This document shows, in pieces, positions 26,317-34,556 of a stretch of 56,290 nucleotides of DNA. The DNA comes from an uncultured Collinsella sp. (GTDB taxonomy: Bacteria; Actinomycetota; Coriobacteriia; Coriobacteriales; Coriobacteriaceae): contig CAAELE010000025.1 in NCBI GenBank assembly GCA_900756765.1, forward strand, positions 1 to 56,290, given 5' to 3'. The stretch's first letter is position 1; each line of letters begins with the position of its first letter. Below the pieces are notes generated by a model. It worked only from the letters and a program-made list of their open reading frames with translations. It did not search any database and was not told the origin of the DNA. Made by a program: the position numbers and the translations under genes.

Positions 26317-26499
26317 CTACTCCTCTACAATCTCGACAAGGTGCTTGACCTTGAAGATCATGCCGCGGACGGACTCGTTGTCAGCAATCTCGCGAACCTC
26401 GCGGATCCTGTGGAGACCGAGGGCACGGACAGTACGGACCTGGTCCTGCTTGCAACCATTGGTGCTGCGGACCTGCTTGATCTTGATGGTGTCAGCCAT
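26317..26499 (-). CDS. rpmD: 50S ribosomal protein L30
   Basis: Small large-subunit protein of 60 residues: TIKIKQVRSTNGCKQDQVRT then ALGLHRIREVREIADNESVR. It is three bases from rplO and two from rpsE, a tight operon. Confidence 0.96.
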   Translation of the reverse strand: MADTIKIKQVRSTNGCKQDQVRTVRALGLHRIREVREIADNESVRGMIFKVKHLVEIVEE

Positions 26500-26501
26500 G
26501 C

Positions 26502-27026
26502 TTAGTTCTCCTTACCGACGAACATCTCGGAGACCGTCAGGCCACGGCGAGCCGCGACGTCCTCAGGGCTGGAGAGCTCCTTGAGGCCCTCGACGGCAGC
26601 CTTGATGATGTTGAGGCCGTTGTCGGTACCGAGGGACTTGGACAGGACGTTCTTGATGCCAGCAAGCTCGAAGAGGGGACGCACAGCGCCGCCGGCGATA
26701 ACGCCGGTACCCTCGACAGCGGGCTTGATGATGATGCGGCCGGCACCAAAGTGGCCGAGAACCTCGTGCGGGATGGTGCCCTGCTCGGTCACCGGCACGT
26801 GGAACATGTTCTTCTTGGCATCGAGAGACGCCTTGGAGATGGCCAGGGGCACCTCAGCGGACTTGCCCATGCCAACGCCAACGTTGCCCTTGCCGTCGCC
26901 AACGACGACGAGAGCGACGAGGCTCATGCGACGACCACCCTTGACGGTCTTCGACACGCGGTTGATGTAAACGACGCGCTCCTCGAACTCGGAGGCCTCG
27001 CGCTGCTGCTTCTGATTACGAGCCAT
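26502..27026 (-). CDS. rpsE: 30S ribosomal protein S5
   Basis: Small-subunit protein at the mRNA entry site, involved in accuracy. It has the S5 signature GGRRMSLVALVVVGDGKGNVG and the C-terminal SLGTDNGLNIIKAAVEGL. Length 174 is normal. It is in the standard spc order between rplR and rpmD. Confidence 0.97.
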   Translation of the reverse strand: MARNQKQQREASEFEERVVYINRVSKTVKGGRRMSLVALVVVGDGKGNVGVGMGKSAEVPLAISKASLDAKKNMFHVPVTEQGTIPHEVLGHFGAGRIIIKPAVEGTGVIAGGAVRPLFELAGIKNVLSKSLGTDNGLNIIKAAVEGLKELSSPEDVAARRGLTVSEMFVGKEN

Positions 27027-27040
27027 GTGCTACATACCTC

Positions 27041-27409
27041 CTAGAACTCGAGACCGGCGGCACGAGCACCGTCGGCGAGGGCCTTGACGCGGCCATGGTA
27101 GATACGGCCACCGCGATCGAAGGCGACCTTGGTGATGCCGGCCTCGATGGCGCGCTTGCCAACGAGCTGACCGACCTTCTCCGCAGCCTCCTTGTTCGAG
27201 GTGTGGGTGCCCTTGAACTCGGCCTCGAGGGTCGAGGCAGAGACGAGCGTCAGGCTGGAGCCCTTGCTGTCGTCGATGATCTGGGCATAGATGTTGGCGT
27301 TAGTACGGGTCACGCGAAGACGCGGACGCTCGGCGGTACCCGAGACCTTGCCGCGAACACGACGCTGACGACGCTTGAGGCCTTCCAGCTTCGCCTTATG
27401 CTTGTTCAT
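27041..27409 (-). CDS. rplR: 50S ribosomal protein L18
   Basis: Large-subunit protein that binds 5S rRNA. It has RPRLRVTRTNANIYAQIIDD and AFDRGGRIYHGRVKALADG near the end. Length 122 is normal. It precedes rpsE. Confidence 0.97.
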   Translation of the reverse strand: MNKHKAKLEGLKRRQRRVRGKVSGTAERPRLRVTRTNANIYAQIIDDSKGSSLTLVSASTLEAEFKGTHTSNKEAAEKVGQLVGKRAIEAGITKVAFDRGGRIYHGRVKALADGARAAGLEF

Positions 27410-27484
27410 ACGTAAACTCCTAAAAAGGTTGATCTTGCCAGCACCTGACGGGGTGCTGGTCTTATGCGAGTGAGTCGGTTACGA

Positions 27485-28021
27485 CTACTTGGCGGCCTTA
27501 CCCAGCTTGCGGCGGATGTGCTCGCCAACATAGTGGATACCCTTGCCCTTGTAAGGCTCGGGAGGACGATGGCCGCGGATCTCAGCGGCGATCTGACCGA
27601 CCTGCTGCTTGTTGATACCCTTGACGTTCACGTGGGTGTTGTCGGGAACCTCGAAGGTGATGCCCTCGGGAGCCTCGACGATCACGGGGTGCGAGAAGCC
27701 CAGGGAGAACTCGAGGTTCTTGCCCTTCTGCTGCACGCGGTAACCGACGCCGGCGAGCTCGAGCTTCTTCTCGAAGCCCTCGGAAACGCCAACAACCATG
27801 TTGTGGATGAGGGCGCGGGTGAGGCCGTGGCGGGCACGGGTCTCACGCTCGTCGTCGGGACGGGAAACGGTGAGGACGTTGTCCTCGACGTTGATAGCGA
27901 GCTTCTCAAAGACATCGAGCTCGAGCTGGCCCTTGGGGCCCTTGACGACAACGTTGTTGCCGTTGACTGCCACTTCGACTCCGGCGGGAATCTGGACAGG
28001 CTTATTACCGATACGAGACAC
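27485..28021 (-). CDS. rplF: 50S ribosomal protein L6
   Basis: Large-subunit protein near the GTPase centre. It starts MSRIGNKPVQIPAGVEVAV and has the motif RPPEPYKGKGIHYVGEHI near the end. Length 178 is normal. A 75-base gap separates it from rplR. Confidence 0.97.
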   Translation of the reverse strand: MSRIGNKPVQIPAGVEVAVNGNNVVVKGPKGQLELDVFEKLAINVEDNVLTVSRPDDERETRARHGLTRALIHNMVVGVSEGFEKKLELAGVGYRVQQKGKNLEFSLGFSHPVIVEAPEGITFEVPDNTHVNVKGINKQQVGQIAAEIRGHRPPEPYKGKGIHYVGEHIRRKLGKAAK

Positions 28022-28054
28022 GGTGATCTCCTTTCCTTCTACCTACCGAGCGAA

Positions 28055-28453
28055 TTACCAGACGTAAGCGATGATCTCGCCGCCGACGTTGTGCTTGCGA
28101 GCATCGCGGTCGGTCATGACGCCATGGCTGGTGGAAATAATGGCGGTACCAAGGCCACCGCGGACGCGGGGCATGTCGGCAACGCCGGTGTACTTACGCA
28201 GGCCCGGCTTGGAAATGCGGCGGATGCCGTTGATGACCTTAGCCTTCTTGGGACCATACTTAAGCGTGATGTGCAGAGTCTTCTGGGGAACGGTGTCCTC
28301 GACATCGTAGCCCTCGATGTAGCCCTCCTCGTGCAGAACACGAGCGATCTCGACGAGCTTCTTGCTGCTCGGCATGGAGACCGTGGCCTTGTTCACAGAG
28401 TTAGCGTTACGGATGCGCGTAAGCATATCTGCGATCGGGTCTGTAAGGTTCAT
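28055..28453 (-). CDS. rpsH: 30S ribosomal protein S8
   Basis: Central-domain 16S rRNA-binding protein. It starts NLTDPIADMLTRIRNANSV and has the C-terminal GTAIISTSHGVMTDRDARK. Length 132 is normal. A 119-base gap without a gene separates it from rpsN, longer than usual within the spc operon. Confidence 0.97.
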   Translation of the reverse strand: MNLTDPIADMLTRIRNANSVNKATVSMPSSKKLVEIARVLHEEGYIEGYDVEDTVPQKTLHITLKYGPKKAKVINGIRRISKPGLRKYTGVADMPRVRGGLGTAIISTSHGVMTDRDARKHNVGGEIIAYVW

Positions 28454-28572
28454 ACAGATTCTCCTTCGTTCTTGATGAACACGTGCTCTTGGTTCTTCGC
28501 CGCCCTTAACGGCAAAGCCTTTTTAGCGCGTTTTCCCTGTTCCAAACTGATGCTTGAAACGCTGGTAGTGAC

Positions 28573-28758
28573 TTACCAGCTGGCCTTCTTAACGCCGGGA
28601 AGCTCGCCCTTGAGTGCAAGCTCGCGGAAGCAGACACGGCACAGGCCGAACTTGCGGTACACAGAGTGCGGACGGCCGCAGCGCTGGCAGCGCGTGTACT
28701 CACGAGTAGAGAACTTCTGCTTGCGATTGCACTTGACGATCATCGATGTCTTAGCCAC
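28573..28758 (-). CDS. rpsN: 30S ribosomal protein S14, zinc-binding type Z
   Basis: Small-subunit head protein. The 61-residue form carries CQRCGRPHSVYRKFGLCRVC, the four-Cys zinc site of the short type. It lies between rplE and rpsH as expected. Confidence 0.96.
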   Translation of the reverse strand: MAKTSMIVKCNRKQKFSTREYTRCQRCGRPHSVYRKFGLCRVCFRELALKGELPGVKKASW

Positions 28759-28837
28759 TTATATCCTCCTCACATAGAGTATTGTTCGCCCCAAGCGCCG
28801 CCCCCTTGTGGGAACGACGCTTATAGGGCAGGTGAAC

Positions 28838-29395
28838 CTATTTCTTGAACGGGAAACCGAAGGCGTCCAGAAGGGCCTTGGCCTCCTCATCGGTGTTGGC
28901 GGTGGTCACGAAAGTGATGTCCATACCACGCTGGTGATCGACGGAGTCGAAGTCGATCTCGGGGAAGATGAGCTGCTCGGTGACGCCCATGGAGAAGTTA
29001 CCACGGCCGTCGAAGCTCTTGGCGGAGATGCCGCGGAAGTCGCGGATACGGGGGATCGCGACGGAGGTCAGACGATCGAAGAACTCCCACATACGGTCGC
29101 CACGCAGGGTAACCTTGCAGCCGATCGGCATACCAGCGCGCAGGCGGAAGGTAGCGATGGACTTGCGGGCACGGGTGATCATCGGCTGCTGGCCGGTGAT
29201 GGCGCGCAGGTCGCGCACGGCACCGTCGATGGCCTTGGAATCGGTAGCGGCCTCGCCGACACCCATGTTCACGACGATCTTCTCAAACTTGGGGATCATC
29301 ATGACGTTCTCGTACTGGAACTTGTCCTGAAGCTGCTGCTTGACCTCGTTGTTGTACTTGGTCTTCAGACGCGGCACATACTTCTCTTCTGCCAT
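28838..29395 (-). CDS. rplE: 50S ribosomal protein L5
   Basis: Large-subunit protein that binds 5S rRNA and contacts S13. It has PKFEKIVVNMGVGEAATDSK and RDFRGISAKSFDGRGNFSMG. Length 185 is normal. It is the first gene of the block here: no rplX or rplN lies upstream, which breaks the usual spc operon order. Confidence 0.97.
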   Translation of the reverse strand: MAEEKYVPRLKTKYNNEVKQQLQDKFQYENVMMIPKFEKIVVNMGVGEAATDSKAIDGAVRDLRAITGQQPMITRARKSIATFRLRAGMPIGCKVTLRGDRMWEFFDRLTSVAIPRIRDFRGISAKSFDGRGNFSMGVTEQLIFPEIDFDSVDHQRGMDITFVTTANTDEEAKALLDAFGFPFKK

Positions 29396-29706
29396 TGTTC
29401 ACTCCTTCTTGGGGTTTTAAGCACGGGGCGTGGCCACGGTGGGTTGTCCTCGTGCCTCCTGGCTGCATCCGCGCCGCTCATGGCATTTTGCGGTTTGGAC
29501 TCGACGCAGCAGGAGCCGACAAAACAATCGGTACTATACGCGCATTGGGTGCGTATTTCCAGAAAAACCTCGTCTGCCTGCACAACTCCACAACTCCCCC
29601 GCACAAATTGATCCCAAAAAGCAGTTGCGGTGAAATAGGGACTGTTTGACGGCTTAACTGGCTTAAACAGTCCGTATTTCACCGCAACTTATTGATGAGG
29701 ATGAGA
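29396..29706. other. Gap upstream of rplE, holding the block's promoter and a palindrome
   Basis: There is no gene in this 311-base stretch. On the minus strand a TATAGT at about 29535-29540 could be a -10 element for rplE, with an ATACGC/GCGTAT inverted repeat beside it. The left end of the stretch holds the rplE ribosome site and the right end the 65-base palindrome at 29624-29688. Confidence 0.4.
29624..29688. repeat. Palindrome with 24-base arms
   Basis: The arms run 29624-29647 (starting GTTGCGGTGAAATA) and 29665-29688 (ending TATTTCACCGCAAC), with one mismatch and a 17-base gap. It lies between xdhC and the rplE promoter. Neither strand has a T-run after the stem, so it is not a typical terminator. 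Confidence 0.8.
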
Positions 29707-30750
29707 CTAGCGCTTGCGGGGGACGAGTTTGGTGCGGCGCAGGTGGATCATCTCGGCGGCGATGGAGATGGCGATCTCCTCGGGGTCCTCGGCCTCGATG
29801 GCGACACCGATCGGCAGGTGCAGCTCGTCGATCTGGTCCTGCGTAAAGCCCTCCTGCTCCAGGCGGGCGCGCACAAAGGCCGTCTTGCGGCGCGAACCCA
29901 GACAGCCCAGATAGGCGGGCTTGGCGTGCATGGCCTGAATCACCACGTCAATATCGGACTTGTGACCCGCCGTGGCGACGACCACTAGGTCACGCGGGCC
30001 GATGGGGTACTGCTTGCTCAGGTTCTTGTAGTCGACCAGACGACGGTCGTAGACACCGGGCACCCATTCGGGGGTCAGTCTGCCGGGGCGGTCGTCGCAA
30101 GCCACGACGGCAAAGCCCGCCGCCGTGAGCACCCGCGCCGTCGCAGCACCCACGTGGCCGCAGCCAAAGATATAGGTCAGGCCCTCGGGGCAGAGCGTCT
30201 CGATGTGCGCCGCGGGAATCTCGGAGGCCGCGTTGGTGTAGGTGACCTTACTCCCCTCCTCCACCAGCGAAAGCTCGGGGCAGCCCATTATGGTGCGGCG
30301 CGACTCCTCGCCATGGTATTCGGCAACGTCGCCTTCATGCGCACTTGCGATAAACGGTTCAAAGTCGATGACGAAGTCGCCGATGCGCCGATAGGCCAAG
30401 ACGTCGGCAACCGACTGGAACAACGGTGCCTGGGTCGCATCCAGATGCAGGTAGCACAGGCAGATGGCTCCGCCGCAAATCATGCCGGTATCGGAGTTCT
30501 CGCCGCCCATGGTGTAGCGGACCAGACGCGATTTACCCCCGGCCAGCAGCTCGCGCGCCTCGTCCAGCGCAAAGAGCTCAATCTTGCCGCCGCCGATAGT
30601 GCCCGCTTGGCTGCCATCGGCAAAGACAGTCATCCATGCGCCCACACCGCGCGGGGACGACCCCGCCGTACCGGCCACTACCACCAGCTCGCACGTCTCG
30701 CCAGCACGCAGGGCGGCAAGCGCCGCATTCACAACATCGAGCTTTTCCAT
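29707..30750 (-). CDS. xdhC: XdhC/CoxI family molybdenum hydroxylase maturation factor
   Basis: Expected to bind molybdenum cofactor and help its sulphuration and insertion into xanthine-dehydrogenase-type enzymes. The N-terminal part has ELVVVAGTAGSSPRGVGAWM and AGTIGGGKIEL, the XdhC signature. The C-terminal Rossmann part has YIFGCGHVGAATARVL and VVACDDRPGRLTPE. Its 347 residues fit the two-domain form. It is the last gene of the minus-strand run yqeB-xdhC, with nine bases between them. The target is likely the molybdenum hydroxylase at 45840-48617. Confidence 0.9.
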   Translation of the reverse strand: MEKLDVVNAALAALRAGETCELVVVAGTAGSSPRGVGAWMTVFADGSQAGTIGGGKIELFALDEARELLAGGKSRLVRYTMGGENSDTGMICGGAICLCYLHLDATQAPLFQSVADVLAYRRIGDFVIDFEPFIASAHEGDVAEYHGEESRRTIMGCPELSLVEEGSKVTYTNAASEIPAAHIETLCPEGLTYIFGCGHVGAATARVLTAAGFAVVACDDRPGRLTPEWVPGVYDRRLVDYKNLSKQYPIGPRDLVVVATAGHKSDIDVVIQAMHAKPAYLGCLGSRRKTAFVRARLEQEGFTQDQIDELHLPIGVAIEAEDPEEIAISIAAEMIHLRRTKLVPRKR

Positions 30751-30759
30751 TGCCGCCTT

Positions 30760-31554
30760 CTATCCTCTAAAGACATCGGTGAGCATAGCGAGTGCCTCGA
30801 GCACGCCGCCGCCGACCGACGTCGCTTTGTCCGAAATGTAGTTGATATAGCTGGCATCGCCGCGTGGATCGACATCGGCGCATTTAAAGCCCTCAGTCAC
30901 CTGCACGCCGTTCGCCAAAAGCCCGCGCAGGCAGCCATCGATCTGCGTGCACATGGGCGTATCGCCCGCGTAGCCAATCACGTCTCCGGCGCTCACGATG
31001 TCGCCGATTGCGCGGTCGGACCGAAACACGCCGGCGGCGGGGCTGTGGATAACACGTTCCTTGCCATAGCCGGCGATAATGCCCGGCACGCCCGTGTTGG
31101 GCTGGGGCGAACCTTGGGTAATGACACGGCCCAGGAAATGCCCACGCATGGTCTCGACCACGGCGTCGCAGTCAACCGGCGCGGTAAAGCCCGGCCCCAC
31201 GGCGATGACGGCAGGCGCCATGTCGCGCGTGGTGCCCAAGTTGCGCTTAGCCAAAATCGCGTCGACCACAGCAGCGGGTTTAAGCTCATCGAGCATCTTG
31301 GCCTGAGGGTCCACCACAACGGCGACGTCTCCAGCCTCGGTAATCTCAAGCGCCTCAGCCGGCGTCTGTGCCAAGCGAGCGCGAATGCCTTCGACCTCGA
31401 CCTCGCCCAAGCGAATGGCCTCGCAAAAACAGATTGTGCGGCGGATGCACGTGGGAACCGCGATATCGGCCATAACGACCGAAACGCCGGCGCGCACCAA
31501 GCGAGCGGCGACGCCCGTGGCGATATCGCCGGCGCCGCGAACATAAACGAGCAT
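30760..31554 (-). CDS. yqeB: Selenium-dependent molybdenum hydroxylase system protein YqeB
   Basis: Found only with selenium-dependent molybdenum hydroxylases, where its exact role is unsettled (cofactor maturation is proposed). The 264-residue sequence begins MLVYVRGAGDIATGVAARLV, a Rossmann-like start, and contains GVPGIIAGYGKERVIHSPA and VSAGDVIGYAGDTP. GGGAGG precedes the start. It is divergent from yqeC across about 100 bases and in operon with xdhC. Confidence 0.9.
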   Translation of the reverse strand: MLVYVRGAGDIATGVAARLVRAGVSVVMADIAVPTCIRRTICFCEAIRLGEVEVEGIRARLAQTPAEALEITEAGDVAVVVDPQAKMLDELKPAAVVDAILAKRNLGTTRDMAPAVIAVGPGFTAPVDCDAVVETMRGHFLGRVITQGSPQPNTGVPGIIAGYGKERVIHSPAAGVFRSDRAIGDIVSAGDVIGYAGDTPMCTQIDGCLRGLLANGVQVTEGFKCADVDPRGDASYINYISDKATSVGGGVLEALAMLTDVFRG

Positions 31555-31656
31555 TCCCGGGGCACCTCCCTGTGCTACGGTTTGAGCAGAGCAAAAGCGG
31601 TTCGGCCGCTACTCTGATGATTATTTATTATCACAGTATTATACGGCGGTGAACAG

Positions 31657-32394
31657 ATGGAAACGACGAGCGGAAACCTTGCCTCCGCGCTCAAGATCGA
31701 GCCGGGCATTACCGCAATTATCGGCAGCGGTGGCAAGTCGACCTTGCTAAAGACGCTGGGTCTCGAGCTCATGCGCGCTGGCGGCCGCGTGCTCCTCTGC
31801 ACCACCACGCACATGTTTCCCGTCGCCGGCGTGCCGTGGGACGGGTCAAACCGTCGCCTGGATGCCGCGCCTTGGAAGCCGGGTGCCGCGCATGCCCCCG
31901 GCTGCACCTGCAAGGTATGCGCTGGCATGAGCCGCGGAAGCATCTGCCAGGCGGGTGTTTTGGACCCGGAGACAGGCAAGCTCTCCGCCCCCGCCGAGCC
32001 GCCCAACGAGCTGGCGCAGCGCTTTGACTATGTGTTGGCCGAGGCAGATGGCAGCAAGCGACTCCCGCTCAAGGCGCATGCCGCCTGGGAGCCGGTAATT
32101 TCCGCCGCCACGGCAAACGTTGTCTGGGTCGTCGGCGCCTCGGGGCTGGGCAAGCCCGTCGCCGAGGTTGTCCACCGCCCCGAGCTCTTCTGCGAGCGCT
32201 GCGGCTGCGAGCCCACCGACGCTGCCACCCCAGAGCGCGTCGCCCAGGTGCTCAATGCCGAGCTGCAGATGCTGAACCTCAACAATGCCCACATCATGCT
32301 CAACCAAGTCGACACGCTTGCCGACCCAACAATGGCAGATCGCTTCGAGGCAGCCCTCGGCCGCCCCCTCATCGCCACCAGCCTCCAGGGGTAG
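31657..32394 (+). CDS. yqeC: Selenium cofactor biosynthesis protein YqeC
   Basis: Putative NTP-dependent factor for the labile selenium of molybdenum hydroxylases. The 245-residue protein has a P-loop-like AIIGSGGKSTLLKTLG, CTTTHMFPV and the FDYVLAEADGSKRLPLKAH segment typical of the family. It lies divergent from yqeB and converges on hyuA with only about 20 bases between. Together with xdhC, yqeB and the mocA-like gene this argues that the locus' hydroxylase is a selenoenzyme with a non-selenocysteine selenium ligand. Confidence 0.88.
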   Translation: METTSGNLASALKIEPGITAIIGSGGKSTLLKTLGLELMRAGGRVLLCTTTHMFPVAGVPWDGSNRRLDAAPWKPGAAHAPGCTCKVCAGMSRGSICQAGVLDPETGKLSAPAEPPNELAQRFDYVLAEADGSKRLPLKAHAAWEPVISAATANVVWVVGASGLGKPVAEVVHRPELFCERCGCEPTDAATPERVAQVLNAELQMLNLNNAHIMLNQVDTLADPTMADRFEAALGRPLIATSLQG

Positions 32395-32414
32395 CTAATT
32401 TAGCGGCCTTCCTG

Positions 32415-33782
32415 TTAGCGGGGGACGTAGCGGCCGGGTTGGGCTCCGGTGGGCTCGCCGTCGCGCGCAGCCAGTACGCCGTTCACAAACACGGCCTTGG
32501 CGCGGCCGTGCGCCTCAAAGCCCTCGAGCGGCGTGTAGTCCACGGCCTGATGCTGCGTCGCGGCGCTGATCGTCCAGCGCGCCTTGGGATCCCACACGCA
32601 CACGTCGGCATCGGCGCCCTCGGCAAGACAGCCCTTGTGCGGATACATGCCAAAGACGCGCGCCGGGTTCTCGCTCATCAGGCGGCACAGATCCTCGGGG
32701 CCCAGCTGTCCCTCAAAGCTCGTAGCGATCGCGACGGGGCGATGCTCCACGCCGGGTCCGCCGTTGGGAATCGCGCGGAAGTCGTCGCGCCCGCGGTCCT
32801 TTTGCCCGTGCAGGTTAAAGCTACAGTGGTCGGTCGCAATCGTATCGATCTCGCCGGCCACAAGCGCCTCGCGCAGTGCCGCACGGTCGCCGGCATGGCG
32901 CAGCGGCGGACTCATCACGTACTTGGCGCCCGCAAAGCCGTCCTCGCCCTGCTCCAGATAGCAGGTGTCGTCGAGCATCAGATACTGAGGGCATGTCTCG
33001 ACATAGATGTTCTTCTGCCCGCGCGCTTTGGCAGCGCGAATGGCCTCGAGCCCCAGCTTGGTCGAAAGGTGCACCACGTTGACCGGAGCGTCCCCGGCCA
33101 AGTGCGCCAGATACAGCAGGCGGCTCACGGCCTCGGCCTCACACACGTCCGGACGGCTGAGCGCATGGCCCTCGGGCCCGTGGATACCCTGCTCAAACAC
33201 GCGCTTCTGCAGCGCGTTGACCAACGTGCCGTTCTCGCAATGCACGCACAGGATACCGCCCACGCGCTTGAGCTCCTCCAGCACCTCGAGCGTCTCGGCA
33301 TCGTCCAGGCGCAGATGGTCGTAGGCAAAGTAGGTCTTAAACGACGACACGCCCGCCTCGCGCATGGCCGAAAGGTCGGCGCGGTTGCGCTCATTCCACT
33401 CGGCAAGCGCCATATGGAAGGCATAGTTGGCGGTGCAGGTGCCGTCGGCGCGATGATGCCACTCGGCCAAGGCATCGGGCATGGTCACGCCGCGATCGGC
33501 CGTCGCGTAGTCCACAATGGTCGTCGTGCCGCCGCAGGCAGCCGCGCGCGTGCCGGTCTCAAAGCTATCGGCTGTCCAATCCATGCCGGTCCAGCACTGC
33601 ATGTGCGTGTGCCCATCGATAAAGCCCGGGAACACCCAGCAGCCCGCAGCATCCTCGACGGTATCGCCCTCGGCCGGCTCAATCGCCGCGGCAATCCGCA
33701 CGATCTTATCGCCATCCATGGCAAGATCGGCGCGGCGAAGCCCCTGGGGCGTCACGAGTGCGCCGTTTTTGATGATGATCAT
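32415..33782 (-). CDS. hyuA: Dihydropyrimidinase/hydantoinase-type amidohydrolase
   Basis: Zinc-dependent cyclic amidohydrolase of 455 residues, homologous to YgeZ/HyuA of the E. coli purine locus. Metal ligands are in DGHTHMQ, the carboxylated Lys in SSFKTYFAYD, VHCENG, VVHLST and IATDHCSFN. It should open a cyclic amide ring formed during purine breakdown; the exact substrate is not clear from sequence. AAGGAG precedes the start at 33782. It is followed closely by the MocA-like gene upstream on the same strand and belongs to the same transcript. Confidence 0.88.
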   Translation of the reverse strand: MIIIKNGALVTPQGLRRADLAMDGDKIVRIAAAIEPAEGDTVEDAAGCWVFPGFIDGHTHMQCWTGMDWTADSFETGTRAAACGGTTTIVDYATADRGVTMPDALAEWHHRADGTCTANYAFHMALAEWNERNRADLSAMREAGVSSFKTYFAYDHLRLDDAETLEVLEELKRVGGILCVHCENGTLVNALQKRVFEQGIHGPEGHALSRPDVCEAEAVSRLLYLAHLAGDAPVNVVHLSTKLGLEAIRAAKARGQKNIYVETCPQYLMLDDTCYLEQGEDGFAGAKYVMSPPLRHAGDRAALREALVAGEIDTIATDHCSFNLHGQKDRGRDDFRAIPNGGPGVEHRPVAIATSFEGQLGPEDLCRLMSENPARVFGMYPHKGCLAEGADADVCVWDPKARWTISAATQHQAVDYTPLEGFEAHGRAKAVFVNGVLAARDGEPTGAQPGRYVPR

Positions 33783-33791
33783 AATTGCTCC

Positions 33792-34406
33792 TTATTGATT
33801 GATGCAGTTGGCCACGCGATCAAAATACGAGCAGGCGGCGATATGCTCCGTTATGCGTCGCTGTCCCTTGACGGTATCGACGTCCCACAGCTCGTAGGCA
33901 CGCGCCTCGACCAGCACCACGTCGGTACGGTCCTTGAGGATCGAACCGCCGCCGTCCTTACCCTCAAGACACATAAGTGCATCGAACAGTTCCGCCGGAA
34001 AGAGCACCGGGCTCGAAGGCTCACCGTTGCACGCAAGACGCACCGGATGCTTGCGGCCACGCTCGTCAAATGCACGAACCATAGCCTCAAAAGAATCCGA
34101 ACTCACGAGCGGCTGGTCGCCCGGCAAAAAGAGGCAACCTTTCCAGTTGCGTTCGACTCCCCACGAAAGGCCCGCACGGACGCTTTCGCTGCGCAGCTCG
34201 CCATCGTGCAGCACGCACGGGCAATGCTTGTCATCACAAATCTGAGCGACCTCGGGCCAACGCGTCGAAACCACAACGTCAAAGCCCCGGGGAACCGAAT
34301 CAATGGTCCGGGCAATCAGCGGCTCGCCATAGATATCGGCGAGCATCTTGTTAGAGCCAAATCGCTTGCCCTCGCCCGAAGCCATAATGACGCAACCAAG
34401 TTTCAT
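33792..34406 (-). CDS. mocA: MocA/YgfJ-like molybdenum cofactor nucleotidyltransferase
   Basis: Nucleotidyltransferase of about 204 residues, related to MobA/MocA, which add a nucleotide to molybdopterin for Mo hydroxylases. The N-terminal GCVIMASGEGKRFGSNKML is the nucleotide-binding loop, and LFLPGDQPLVSSDSF the metal-binding region. Start ATG 34406 follows GGGGAGG; 34457 is too far upstream. Its E. coli relative YgfJ is next to xdhD. Here it is in operon with hyuA. Confidence 0.85.
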   Translation of the reverse strand: MKLGCVIMASGEGKRFGSNKMLADIYGEPLIARTIDSVPRGFDVVVSTRWPEVAQICDDKHCPCVLHDGELRSESVRAGLSWGVERNWKGCLFLPGDQPLVSSDSFEAMVRAFDERGRKHPVRLACNGEPSSPVLFPAELFDALMCLEGKDGGGSILKDRTDVVLVEARAYELWDVDTVKGQRRITEHIAACSYFDRVANCINQ

Positions 34407-34494
34407 GGCGATACCTCCCCTGAAACCATCGTACCCATAACTCGCGTCGCGGGGCATCTACATCGAAAGCGCTTATCCCGCACGCCCACGATGC

Positions 34495-34533
34495 AAAAAG
34501 GGGCACCCCGCCGGTTGGCAGAGCGCCCCCTTT
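34495..34533 (-). terminator. Terminator of ygeW
   Basis: GGGGGC and GCCCC arms with an extra stem, then TTTTT on the minus strand. It ends the ygeW transcript before the mocA-hyuA pair. Confidence 0.8.
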
Positions 34534-34556
34534 ACATGGCTTACCTCAACCCAGTT

